Assembly (NCBI GenBank): GCA_040289475.1
Contig: PSLF01000010.1
Coordinates: forward strand, 1 to 64,000
Source of the DNA: Acidimicrobiia bacterium
Lineage (GTDB): Bacteria > Actinomycetota > Acidimicrobiia > ATN3 > PSLF01
DNA length: 64,000 nt
Direction of reading: 5' to 3'
The translations under genes were made by a program, and so were the position numbers. The notes below the pieces were generated by a model. It worked only from the letters and a program-made list of their open reading frames with translations, was not told the origin of the DNA and ran no database searches. Positions 27,805 to 35,933 of this stretch are shown in pieces (the stretch's first letter is position 1; each line of letters begins with the position of its first letter).

Positions 27805-28980
27805 GTGGAAAAGGCACAAACCGCGAGCAAGCTAAATTTGGTTAAAAAACTCCTGTGTACCGGGCGCCGAATTGTGGCGTTGTCAGTCGCCACTGGAATA
27901 ATAGCTATCGCTCCTATTGCAGCATCTCCTCCTGCGACAGGCCAGACCTCATCCGAATCAGCTCTAGAGATCGAGGCAGAGATAGAAGGCGCCAAGCTCG
28001 CTCAAGGAGCCGAGACGCCCGTAAAAGTCGTGGCTTCCGAGCCGACTAGGATCAGGATCGTCGCTACGAACAAGGGATCAACACCTCGAGAATTGAGCGG
28101 GATACGCTTTGAGGGAAAGGTAATCGGCATCCCCGTGTTCAGGTGCGACGTTATAGCGCCCATACTGGTGCCTCCCGGCCAGAGCGTCGAGCGCAGCTTC
28201 GAGATAGAGCCCGCTTGCCTTCGAGACCAAGCCACCGGTCTGGTTCCTGCGTGGCTGACTGTGAATGGTCCTCAACAAATTCCTTTACGACGGTGGGCAC
28301 TAGTCCTCGACATTAAGGGGAGCCTCAAGAGTATCTACGGTCTAAGTGGGCTGTTCATAGTGGTCGTCACGCTCTTTGCACTCGCCTCTCTACTCGCAGC
28401 ACTCGTCCGCCAGAAGTTACCTAGTAACCGATTTTCTCGTGCAATGCGCTTTATGACAGTAGGGCTAGGAGTCGGGTTCTCGCTAGTTTTCGTTCTTGCA
28501 TCTGCCGCCGTAATGGTGCCTGAGGCAGAAAACTGGATTCCGATCGTTGTAATTCCTGCAATCGTTTCGACGGTAGCAGGTTATCTGTCACCCTCGCCCC
28601 AACGAGAGAGAGATGCTCGTATTACCGCTGCTGAGAGTACACAGCTCATGCCTCAACCGTGGCTGGGACCAGAGAAGACCGACGTTCTTCCGCAAGCAGC
28701 CAAGACATATCCCGCTCAGCCTTTGACGACTCAGTCCGGCCAGCCGACCCCAGAAACTAAGCATGTGTCCGGTGCCGAAACCGAAACTGGTGACTCTATT
28801 TTGCAACGAACTCCGACCTCTTCTGCATCAGCAACGGTAATTCCCCCTCAAACGACAGCGCCTGTATCCCAGCCACGGTTTATCCCTACTAAAAAAGTGC
28901 GCCCGGCCTCTTCTGTAGAGAGCACAGGCGACACCGATGGAGGCGAGGCTTCAGGCGAGCTCACGGGAGACAAAAGTTGA
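27805..28980 (+). CDS. Membrane protein with extracytoplasmic domain, linked to Ser/Thr kinase
   Basis: No named family recognised. After an N-terminal hydrophobic segment (VALSVATGIIAIAPIA) comes an extracytoplasmic beta-rich domain, then three membrane helices (GLFIVVVTLFALASLLAAL, FMTVGLGVGFSLVFVLASAA, WIPIVVIPAIVSTVAGYL) and a Pro/Thr-rich cytoplasmic tail. The helical part resembles the C terminus of the adjacent kinase in layout. The frame is open from 27715; GTG at 27805 is my preferred but uncertain start because the earlier one leaves almost no room for divergent promoters. It overlaps the kinase start by 4 bases. Confidence 0.75.
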   Translation: MEKAQTASKLNLVKKLLCTGRRIVALSVATGIIAIAPIAASPPATGQTSSESALEIEAEIEGAKLAQGAETPVKVVASEPTRIRIVATNKGSTPRELSGIRFEGKVIGIPVFRCDVIAPILVPPGQSVERSFEIEPACLRDQATGLVPAWLTVNGPQQIPLRRWALVLDIKGSLKSIYGLSGLFIVVVTLFALASLLAALVRQKLPSNRFSRAMRFMTVGLGVGFSLVFVLASAAVMVPEAENWIPIVVIPAIVSTVAGYLSPSPQRERDARITAAESTQLMPQPWLGPEKTDVLPQAAKTYPAQPLTTQSGQPTPETKHVSGAETETGDSILQRTPTSSASATVIPPQTTAPVSQPRFIPTKKVRPASSVESTGDTDGGEASGELTGDKS

Positions 28981-30875
28981 GCGCTCCGCCGAGCCCAGAG
29001 GTCTCCGAGGTCCTGGCCGCCTACGAGATAGAAGGCGAGATTGGACGAGGATCTTGGGGTGTTGTATTGAAAGCGAGACATCGTCAGCTCGGAAGAGAGG
29101 TGGCGGTCAAGCAATTACCCGTTGACTTCTCATCGCAGGAAGAGGTAAGACGCAGATTCGTAAACGAGGCTCGCCTTTTAGCCTCTCTCGACCATCCCCA
29201 CATCGTTCCGGTATATGACTACATAGAAAAAGAGGGCGTCTGCCTTCTAGTGATGGAGTACCTCCCCGGCGGAACGGTGTGGAAGCGATTCAACGCTGAA
29301 GGATTCGACTACATAGACTCGGTCTCTATTGCCCTTGCCACGTGCGCGGGCCTTCACTATGCGCATCGCCACGGCGTCTTGCATCGAGACATAAAGCCGG
29401 AAAATCTAATTTTTTCCTCGTCTGGAATTCTCAAAGTCACCGACTTTGGGATCGCCAAAGTGCTCGGGGCAGCGTCGACCATGGGTACCCGAGCCGGCGA
29501 AGTACTCGGCTCGCCAGCCTACATCGCTCCCGAACAAGCGACTGGCACAGAGCTCGGCCCGTTCACTGATGTTTACGCAACCGCTGTCGTGCTCTACGAG
29601 CTGCTCTCGGGTCGTCTACCGTTTCCTGACGACGGCGACCCCCTTATGGTCATGTACCGACACGTCCACGAGGCACCTAGGCCTCTAAAACGAGTGGCTC
29701 CAGAGGTCCCCGATGCAATTGCCCAGGTAGTCATGCACGGGCTGTCAACTTCGAAAGAAAACCGGTATCAAACCGCCGAGGAGTTCGGAGTGGCATTGGC
29801 CGAGGCAGCGACTGCAAGCTTTGGCCCCGGATGGCTCCAGAGCTCTTCTATCCCCGTAATGGGGAGCAGCGCCATAATAGCTGCCACCGAACGAATAACG
29901 TTTTCCCTAGAAAACATAGCCCCAAAGAAAGCCCCAAATGATGAGGTTTTGGCCTCAGAAAGCGGGCTGCCTGCCCTCGCCGTACCACCAAACCGCCCGC
30001 AACCAGAAACCGTCTTGCAGCAGTACGAATACCCTCTCTCAGCGCAGCCCCAGGCGCTCTCTCCAGCCGAAGCTTTTAGCGGAAGAGAAGAAAAATTGAC
30101 TCCTGGCGTATCGAGGATGGCGTCGGTAGCCCTAGTAATCTCGCTGGTGCTTGGTGTAATAGCTGTGCTACTCGCTTTTCTTGGGCCCTCAAAGACAACT
30201 CCGTCGATACCGGCATCGAATATCGGAGGGGTTTCACTCTCGGTACAGGGCACATCCATAAAAGACCAGGTCGTCACAGCAGACTTCCAACGGCCAGTAG
30301 ACTTCCGAATCGAACTCCCTCCAGGCCGGACACTGGAGATTCCAGACACTGCCAAGCTGGTAGCCACAGCCTCGCTACCGGGCGGCATATTGGTGCCGAT
30401 GCACTCACAGCCGGTCAGGAAGGAAGGGGATACGTTCGTGTTCCTTTTCGAGGGAAGGCAGTTCAAATACTTGGTCGCCGGAAAGACGACTCTTTATTTG
30501 AAGTTGGAAGCTACTAATTCGGAGACTAACCGTGCCCCACTACCCGAACTGCAAGGAGCGGCAGTGCAGCTACAGCCTGTCAGCAAGAACCTGTTCGCGA
30601 TCCCGACCATTGTGGCGTCTCTTACGCTCCTGGCCGTCTTGGCGTATGTCGAAGCTCTCCTTATACCTCTAAAACGCAGAAAGAAGCGAGTAGGGCCTGT
30701 CATAGGACTGGGCGCTTTGGCGGCAGTGGCAGGAATCGCGCTGGGATACCTCGGATGGGCTCTCGGGACGATAGATCCCAGCGCCGTGGTTACGGCTCTA
30801 GGGGCCCTCCTATTCGCAGCGTCCGGCGTCGCGCTGGGGCTTTGGGCATTTCTCTCTCCATCCCAGCACAGCTAG
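28977..30875 (+). CDS. Transmembrane serine/threonine protein kinase
   Basis: Hanks-type kinase of 632 residues. Kinase domain at about residues 16-275: glycine loop GRGSWGVV (23-30), K45 in VAVKQL, HRDIKPEN at 136-143 and DFG in VTDFGIAKV, plus the GSPAYIAPEQ activation segment. A membrane helix (about 380-400) leads to an extracytoplasmic domain, then three further helices to the C terminus. There are no PASTA repeats. TTG start overlaps the stop of the upstream gene; the two genes are translationally coupled and likely work together in signalling. Confidence 0.92.
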   Translation: MSAPPSPEVSEVLAAYEIEGEIGRGSWGVVLKARHRQLGREVAVKQLPVDFSSQEEVRRRFVNEARLLASLDHPHIVPVYDYIEKEGVCLLVMEYLPGGTVWKRFNAEGFDYIDSVSIALATCAGLHYAHRHGVLHRDIKPENLIFSSSGILKVTDFGIAKVLGAASTMGTRAGEVLGSPAYIAPEQATGTELGPFTDVYATAVVLYELLSGRLPFPDDGDPLMVMYRHVHEAPRPLKRVAPEVPDAIAQVVMHGLSTSKENRYQTAEEFGVALAEAATASFGPGWLQSSSIPVMGSSAIIAATERITFSLENIAPKKAPNDEVLASESGLPALAVPPNRPQPETVLQQYEYPLSAQPQALSPAEAFSGREEKLTPGVSRMASVALVISLVLGVIAVLLAFLGPSKTTPSIPASNIGGVSLSVQGTSIKDQVVTADFQRPVDFRIELPPGRTLEIPDTAKLVATASLPGGILVPMHSQPVRKEGDTFVFLFEGRQFKYLVAGKTTLYLKLEATNSETNRAPLPELQGAAVQLQPVSKNLFAIPTIVASLTLLAVLAYVEALLIPLKRRKKRVGPVIGLGALAAVAGIALGYLGWALGTIDPSAVVTALGALLFAASGVALGLWAFLSPSQHS

Positions 30876-30949
30876 ATATTCATCCAACACGATCGAAACC
30901 TTTTTCCGATAGCAACGAAACGCACAATAGATATTCCCCCTGACGCATG

Positions 30950-31021
30950 TGGGTGCGGCTGGGATCGAACCAGCGGCCTCTGCCGTGTGAAGGCAGCGCT
31001 CTCCCGCTGAGCTACGCACCC
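30950..31021 (-). tRNA. tRNA-Val (anticodon CAC)
   Basis: 72-base cloverleaf read on the minus strand. Acceptor stem GGGTGCG pairs with CGCACCC and the discriminator is A. The anticodon stem CTGCC/GGCAG encloses loop TTCACAC, so the anticodon is CAC for codon GUG. The T-arm has GGTTCGATCC. The 3' CCA is not encoded. It stands alone, not in a tRNA cluster. Confidence 0.95.
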
Positions 31022-31171
31022 GTGCCAAACCAGCGCTCGCTGCAGGAGACGTGAGACCCTAATTTCTTAGAGCGCCGCCTGGCGTTAGTAACGGAAAGAT
31101 TAGTCAACGCGTTTGGTAGAGCGAATCCAATTCGGCGGCGCAGCCCATTCGCAGTAAGGACAATAGAAGTC

Positions 31172-32083
31172 ATGACTGCTCGCGACAGAAGAAACAAAAA
31201 AGATTTTCCCGAGTCTCGCAGATCAATTGTGCGCGGCGCTCCTTACAGTGCAATCATTACCAAAGGAGGGCTCGAAAACTTTCAGCGCGTACCAGTGCCG
31301 CCTCCTTCTAGTGGTTCAGTTGGACCCGAACCAACTCCAGGCTCCGGGCAGCTCTTTGAAACTGAATCAGCACAGTCCCAGCAAACTGCTACGCCCGAGA
31401 ACACTCCCCATAAACATCCGTCTGCTCCTAAAGTCTCCTTCGGCGGTCGTCCGACCCTAGGTAGGCGCCCTGTCGTAGTAGCAGCCTCAGCTATTGGAGC
31501 CACAGTCGTGGTCGGGGCTGTCGCAGTGGTCATTGGAGCACGGCTTCTCGCCAGTCAAAGCACAACTCGACAGCCACCGGCTACCGCAGAGGTACCTGCT
31601 GAAACAAGCCCGCCACCCGTAACTGGCGAAACTATGCCCAGTGAACAGCGCATCCAAATGGGCAGCTACCAGGTAGTGGTGCCCAGGGGATGGCAGCTAG
31701 CAGGGCAGGGGGCAGGCTCGGTTCAACTACGCAATCCCGCTACAGCAGCTACTATCGAAATTAGAATTCCATACAGCGGTTCGCACGCGGGACTAAGACC
31801 GCAATGCCAACAGCCCCAGACACCGGTTCCCAGCACCACTTTGACTCCTTCTCCAACTCCCACCAACTCTCCTGCGCAATCCTCATACTCGATTCGAGGC
31901 AGGAGCACAGTACCTGTCGCTGACTCGACAGGAGAGATGGAAGACGGAGATTTGCGATGCCCCGAAGGAGGCACTCGCAAATTCGCTACCGTTCTAGCGT
32001 CCAGCGCTGCAATCGGAATCAGTTATTTGGGTGACCCCACCGACCTACGCTTTTTACTTCCTGATCTAATCAAAAAGCTATAG
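31172..32083 (+). CDS. Single-pass membrane protein with Pro/Thr-rich linkers, function unknown
   Basis: Not assigned to a family. The 303-residue protein has a basic N terminus, a Pro/Ser-rich cytoplasmic stretch, one membrane helix (about residues 107-130: VVVAASAIGATVVVGAVAVV), a Pro/Thr-rich spacer and an extracytoplasmic domain with YQVVVPRGWQLAG and a VQLRNPATAATIEIRIP strand pair. That domain recalls small lipoprotein folds that open with a PxGW motif, but the match is only by eye. A cysteine in each half of the domain could form a disulfide. Confidence 0.65.
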   Translation: MTARDRRNKKDFPESRRSIVRGAPYSAIITKGGLENFQRVPVPPPSSGSVGPEPTPGSGQLFETESAQSQQTATPENTPHKHPSAPKVSFGGRPTLGRRPVVVAASAIGATVVVGAVAVVIGARLLASQSTTRQPPATAEVPAETSPPPVTGETMPSEQRIQMGSYQVVVPRGWQLAGQGAGSVQLRNPATAATIEIRIPYSGSHAGLRPQCQQPQTPVPSTTLTPSPTPTNSPAQSSYSIRGRSTVPVADSTGEMEDGDLRCPEGGTRKFATVLASSAAIGISYLGDPTDLRFLLPDLIKKL

Positions 32084-32233
32084 ATCTTTCTAAAGGACAA
32101 CCGTTGGTCCCAGCCTGAGGGGGCAGACAAAATTGAAGATGGTAACTCTAAATACCACTCCTTTAGCAAAACTAGGATTCTTAGTCCTGAGCCTTTGTCC
32201 TCGGGATCGAACAACGGTCTGGGGAATGCGCGC

Positions 32234-32827
32234 CTATGAAATCTTCGGACCCTCGAAGGTTAGCTGCACAGCACAGTCCCGAATAGCCGGGTAAACAAAG
32301 TAATCGCCCGAGATAGACCCTGGAGTACCTTTACCGACCATCACCTGTCGCAACGCTCTCCGACTTCCGGGAACCATAGGAACCGACGATTCCACCCTGA
32401 AAGACCCGTCCTCTCCACCCGGACCCTCGAGAATCGAGTTAGTGAAGGTATCTTCTACCCTGACTCCAGCCTCGATAATAGTCACTACGAGTTCATGCTC
32501 CTGGGGAGAGATGTGCTCTCCGCACGAGTCCGCCTTGATCCTAAATAGGACCCGATAGCGCCCTTCTAACCAAGAAGCCGGCGGCGGCTTTGCCGTAAAG
32601 GGTGCTGGAGTAGCAGGATTCGGCGGGATCGTCTGTAGAACCGGTGTGGGGGTGGGTGCATCGGTGATCAAGAATCCCGACCCTGCAACAGGGGTCGGAA
32701 GCGTGATCTCGGGAGATGGCTCGCTATCTGGAAGTCGAGGACTCCTCGATATCAACATCGCCGCCGTGGTGCCGACTGCTACGGCCGCCACGACAACTAC
32801 CCCCATTATCGCCGCCCTCTTTTTCAT
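32234..32827 (-). CDS. Membrane-anchored or secreted protein, function unknown
   Basis: No family recognised. The 197-residue protein begins with a signal-anchor (MKKRAAIMGVVVVAAVAVGT), a Pro/Thr-rich spacer (about 35-85) and a C-terminal beta-rich domain containing WLEGRYRVLFRIKADSCGEH and a final CAVQLTFEG. The two cysteines could pair outside the cell. It has the same design as the protein encoded convergently at 31.2-32.1 kb, although the domains look unrelated. Confidence 0.65.
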   Translation of the reverse strand: MKKRAAIMGVVVVAAVAVGTTAAMLISRSPRLPDSEPSPEITLPTPVAGSGFLITDAPTPTPVLQTIPPNPATPAPFTAKPPPASWLEGRYRVLFRIKADSCGEHISPQEHELVVTIIEAGVRVEDTFTNSILEGPGGEDGSFRVESSVPMVPGSRRALRQVMVGKGTPGSISGDYFVYPAIRDCAVQLTFEGPKIS

Positions 32828-32954
32828 GTCAGTATCGTCGTCCCCGCAAAATCAGGAATCTGGCTAGCGCACATATTTTCAAGATAGCTGCGCGCCTTTC
32901 TACCGGTCCCATCTCAGCTCACTCGTACGCCAACAACAGTTGCTCTTTTGGGGG

Positions 32955-33752
32955 TCATAGGTATCGCGTTATGTATCCCTTGCGTGCAAAAGCATCCAAG
33001 CTCCTCTTTGCAACCCACACCATTACCAAAAGGTATATGCCATTTAGCGCCAGAGAGATCCCTACCCAATCCCATCGGAGCGGGCCACCCGCCAAAACTT
33101 GCCTCATACCCTCGAATATGTAGGAGGCCGGCCAGAAGCGGGCCGCCGCGACCAGAGGCCTAGGTAAAACAGATACGGGGAAAAACACTGCCGAGATAGG
33201 CATGAAAATGAAAGCTAACCCCCAAGCGAGTACCTCGGCCCCCTTTCCGAGTCTTAGGACAAGGACAATCGTCATCAGCCCGAGAACTAGCGCAGTGACA
33301 AGCAGGCTAGCGACAAAAGGAAGCAGTGCCACCCCCAATGTGGTCACGTTGAAAGAGTACGCAGCCCATGCTACGAACGCAATAAGGCCCCAGCCCACGC
33401 CGACTTTTAAGAAGCCAAATACGGTCGCACCAGCGAGGTACTCAGCCGAGCTTAGTGGAGTCGCCAACACGTTGAGAACGTTACGGCTCCAAGATTCTTC
33501 TAGTATCGCGATCCCTATGGCGAGTTTGCCTCTGAACATGATGTCCCAAAGAAGCATTCCCCCGAGAAGAAACGAGGCGGCAACAGCAAGGTCTGGGGAA
33601 AGATTTCTGAGATAGACCGTGAGAAAGCCCCAAAGCACTACATCCACTAGAGGCCAGAAAAACATCTCGAAGTTTCGGAAAGGAGAATGTAAGGTCACGT
33701 AGAACTGCCTTAAAAAAGACCCCCGAATTCGCTGAAATGTCCTACTGCTCAC
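32955..33752 (-). CDS. ABC-2 type transporter permease
   Basis: Membrane component of an ABC exporter. The 265-residue protein has six hydrophobic segments and the ABC-2 layout, with a cytoplasmic N terminus and a reentrant region before the last helices (FPVSVLPRPLVAAARFWPASYIFEGMRQVL). It lies 25 bases downstream of its ATPase partner on the minus strand. Substrate unknown; similar pairs export lipids, polysaccharides or drugs. Confidence 0.88.
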   Translation of the reverse strand: MSSRTFQRIRGSFLRQFYVTLHSPFRNFEMFFWPLVDVVLWGFLTVYLRNLSPDLAVAASFLLGGMLLWDIMFRGKLAIGIAILEESWSRNVLNVLATPLSSAEYLAGATVFGFLKVGVGWGLIAFVAWAAYSFNVTTLGVALLPFVASLLVTALVLGLMTIVLVLRLGKGAEVLAWGLAFIFMPISAVFFPVSVLPRPLVAAARFWPASYIFEGMRQVLAGGPLRWDWVGISLALNGIYLLVMVWVAKRSLDAFARKGYITRYL

Positions 33753-33777
33753 GGGAAACAGCTCCTTCTGGCCGCCT

Positions 33778-34596
33778 CTAGACCGTGGGCCTTTGGTTCC
33801 TACCCACCTCTGCCAACTCTATGAAAGCATCCTCTAGATCTTCGGCCCCCAAGGTCTCGGCCACGTGGTGTGGGGATCCATCTGCAACTATCCGGCCTTG
33901 GTGCAAGAAAATGACCCTCTGGGCAAGTTCTTCCACTTCGCGCATATTGTGTGAGGTCACGAGCATGGTACACCCCAGCTCCTCGTGCAAATCCTCAAGC
34001 AGGCGCCGGGTGCGTCTGGCTACATCGGGATCGAGACTCGCAGTTGGCTCATCCAAAATCAATACTTCAGGGCCGCACAGTACCGCCTTGGCAAGACTCA
34101 CGAGCGTACGCTGACCCGCAGACAGGGTCCCGTTCAAGGACCGCTCGAGATGGCGTATGCCGAACAGATCGATAACTTCTTCCACACGCCGCCGAGGCGA
34201 GGGAACGGCGTAGAAATCTGCGAAAACCAACAGTGCCTCTTTGACTCGCATGAGATCAGGCAAAGATAGATACCCAGCCGCAAAGCCTGTCTTTTCCAGC
34301 GCCCGACGCCGTCCTCGGGGCATCGAGTATCCTCTCAGCCACACCTCGCCTTGGTCAGGGGTAATGACGCCGAGGATTGTGAGGAGCGTCGTGGTCTTGC
34401 CGGCGCCATTGGGCCCGAGGAGCGCTACGCTCTCGCCCGGGTAAATCTCAAAGCTTATGGAATCGAGGACGCGCCGACCTTTAAAAGATTTGCCCAGTCC
34501 CCTAACCTCGACTGACGCAGAAGCTCGCTCCGTTCCCCTCGCTCCTTCAAAGCTGTAATCAGGAGGTGTATGGTCTACTCCTTTTCCTACGAGCAC
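33778..34596 (-). CDS. ABC transporter ATP-binding protein
   Basis: ATPase of an ABC-2 exporter, paired with the permease gene that follows it. Walker A is GPNGAGKTTTLLTI, the signature is LSAGQRTLVSLAKAV (LSAGQ instead of LSGGQ, common in this subfamily) and Walker B is VLILDEPTASLD, followed by the H-loop TSHN. The first 30 residues before VEVRGLGKSF are not conserved and the exact start is unsure. Confidence 0.9.
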   Translation of the reverse strand: MLVGKGVDHTPPDYSFEGARGTERASASVEVRGLGKSFKGRRVLDSISFEIYPGESVALLGPNGAGKTTTLLTILGVITPDQGEVWLRGYSMPRGRRRALEKTGFAAGYLSLPDLMRVKEALLVFADFYAVPSPRRRVEEVIDLFGIRHLERSLNGTLSAGQRTLVSLAKAVLCGPEVLILDEPTASLDPDVARRTRRLLEDLHEELGCTMLVTSHNMREVEELAQRVIFLHQGRIVADGSPHHVAETLGAEDLEDAFIELAEVGRNQRPTV

Positions 34597-34634
34597 CTTT
34601 ATGATCGATTCGCGTCATTCGATACGCGATGCGA

Positions 34635-34898
34635 CTAACGCTCGTCGCCCGGTTCTGCCTCTTCCCCAGGGATCGACATTTTGTTAGCGCGAGCCCATGC
34701 TCGCACTTGGGGCCAGTACCACGTATCTCGCTCCTCCCCACCAATTTTCAGCTTTATTGCCACGGGGAAATCCTTCATGCGAACGAGCTTACCTGCTTCC
34801 TCCTCGGTAACCCCCAAACGCTTAGCCAAGCGTGATACACCCACGATCAACAGCGAGTGCCGTCCGAGAATGTGGTTAGGCGACTCTAGATCAGCCAT
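34635..34898 (-). CDS. Small helix-turn-helix DNA-binding protein
   Basis: An 87-residue protein with an AlpA/MerR-like winged-helix pattern: VSRLAKRLGVTEEEAGKLV, then DFPVAIKLKIGGEERDTWYW and WARANK. Such small proteins bind DNA as excisionase-like or regulatory factors. ATG at 34898 follows a GGTGGCGGGG site; an in-frame TTG two codons earlier is possible. It sits between the ABC exporter and the cobalamin locus and could belong to either unit or neither. Confidence 0.7.
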   Translation of the reverse strand: MADLESPNHILGRHSLLIVGVSRLAKRLGVTEEEAGKLVRMKDFPVAIKLKIGGEERDTWYWPQVRAWARANKMSIPGEEAEPGDER

Positions 34899-34979
34899 TG
34901 TCAATTCCCCGCCACCTAAAAGTCGAGTGTTCCTCAGCCCACATGTGGCTTTTAGGATACTTGCCTCGACAGCAAAGCG

Positions 34980-35930
34980 CTAATGCTGAGAATCGATCCC
35001 GGCTCTTCGCCTCCTACGAGTCACGACAGCAGAAGTCACCATAGCCGCGAGAGTCCCTCCCACCGCAACGGCCGACCAGATAGGACTCGAGAGCTCGAGC
35101 CCGCGAGCGCCCTTGTTATCGCTGCCGCCATCCTCCCGGCTCGCTTCGCTGGCAGTGACTTCAGAAACTGGACTTTCCGTTTCGGTCAACGCCACTCCAG
35201 CTCTTCCAGCGTCTCCAGGCACTGCCAGTTGTCCCCCTTCGCTGGCCATCTCGGATGCAGTGTGAGAGCTCTGCCCCGTTCCACCTGCGCTTCCTGCTTG
35301 GGAACCGGCAGCATTCTGCTGGCCGGTAGCAATCGCTACGACTTCCCCGCTGCTCGAAGACCCCGGCGAGTTAGCACTCGAAGGAGGAGAGCTTCCTCCA
35401 CCACCGCTTCCAGCAGTTCCGCCGGACGCACACCCCGCAGTCTCGCAGAAAGAGTAAAAGGGTGGAGGCTGGCCGGTCCCGAATTTCCAGCCCTCGACGT
35501 CTTTATCGTGCACCACAGAGGCGCCAGCGCCCACCGATGAGTAGGTATAAGAAGTAGATCCGGCTGGTGCTCGGAAATATGCCCAATAGCGTGGATCCGA
35601 TGGTGTACCAAGACAAGTCTTGGCCGTCGGCTCGTGCCCTATCCCGAAGAGCTTGCACACTGCCGCGCCTTGACCCGAGTACCCGAGAGTCACCGGATCA
35701 GCACCGGCTAGTCGAAGTGCATCCAGACCGGTTATCGACGAGCTTGAGAAGGATACAACTCGAACATAAACGTTGTCTCCTGTATCTACCACAACAACAG
35801 CTCGATTCGAGGCAGCTGCGGCATCCCGAGAGACAGCTCCTACAGCCGGAATTCCCAAAACGAGGAGTGCTGCTAGCGCCGAAGCGCAGCGGCGCCTGGC
35901 GCTCAGATCAAGAAGCTGCAAAAGCTTCAC
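34980..35930 (-). CDS. Surface protein with DUF4430-like (transcobalamin beta-domain-like) domain
   Basis: 316-residue protein with a signal peptide (about 1-40), a beta-rich domain at about 43-155, a long Gly/Ser-rich linker (about 165-280) and a C-terminal membrane helix followed by RRRRR, so it is displayed on the cell surface. The domain shows the DUF4430 pattern: SITGLDALRLAG, YWAYFRAPAG, and SVVHDKDVEGWKFG near its end. C92 and C106 may form a disulfide. Established: DUF4430 is related to the C-terminal domain of transcobalamin/intrinsic factor. It starts 3 bases after the alpha-barrel gene and lies behind a cobalamin riboswitch, so corrinoid binding is the likely role. No function has been shown. 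Confidence 0.8.
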   Translation of the reverse strand: MKLLQLLDLSARRRCASALAALLVLGIPAVGAVSRDAAAASNRAVVVVDTGDNVYVRVVSFSSSSITGLDALRLAGADPVTLGYSGQGAAVCKLFGIGHEPTAKTCLGTPSDPRYWAYFRAPAGSTSYTYSSVGAGASVVHDKDVEGWKFGTGQPPPFYSFCETAGCASGGTAGSGGGGSSPPSSANSPGSSSSGEVVAIATGQQNAAGSQAGSAGGTGQSSHTASEMASEGGQLAVPGDAGRAGVALTETESPVSEVTASEASREDGGSDNKGARGLELSSPIWSAVAVGGTLAAMVTSAVVTRRRRRAGIDSQH

Positions 35931-35933
35931 GTG

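Noticed and set aside
31172-32083. Assignment of the anchored protein to a named lipoprotein family
   Set aside because: Only a short PxGW-like resemblance; not enough to name a family.
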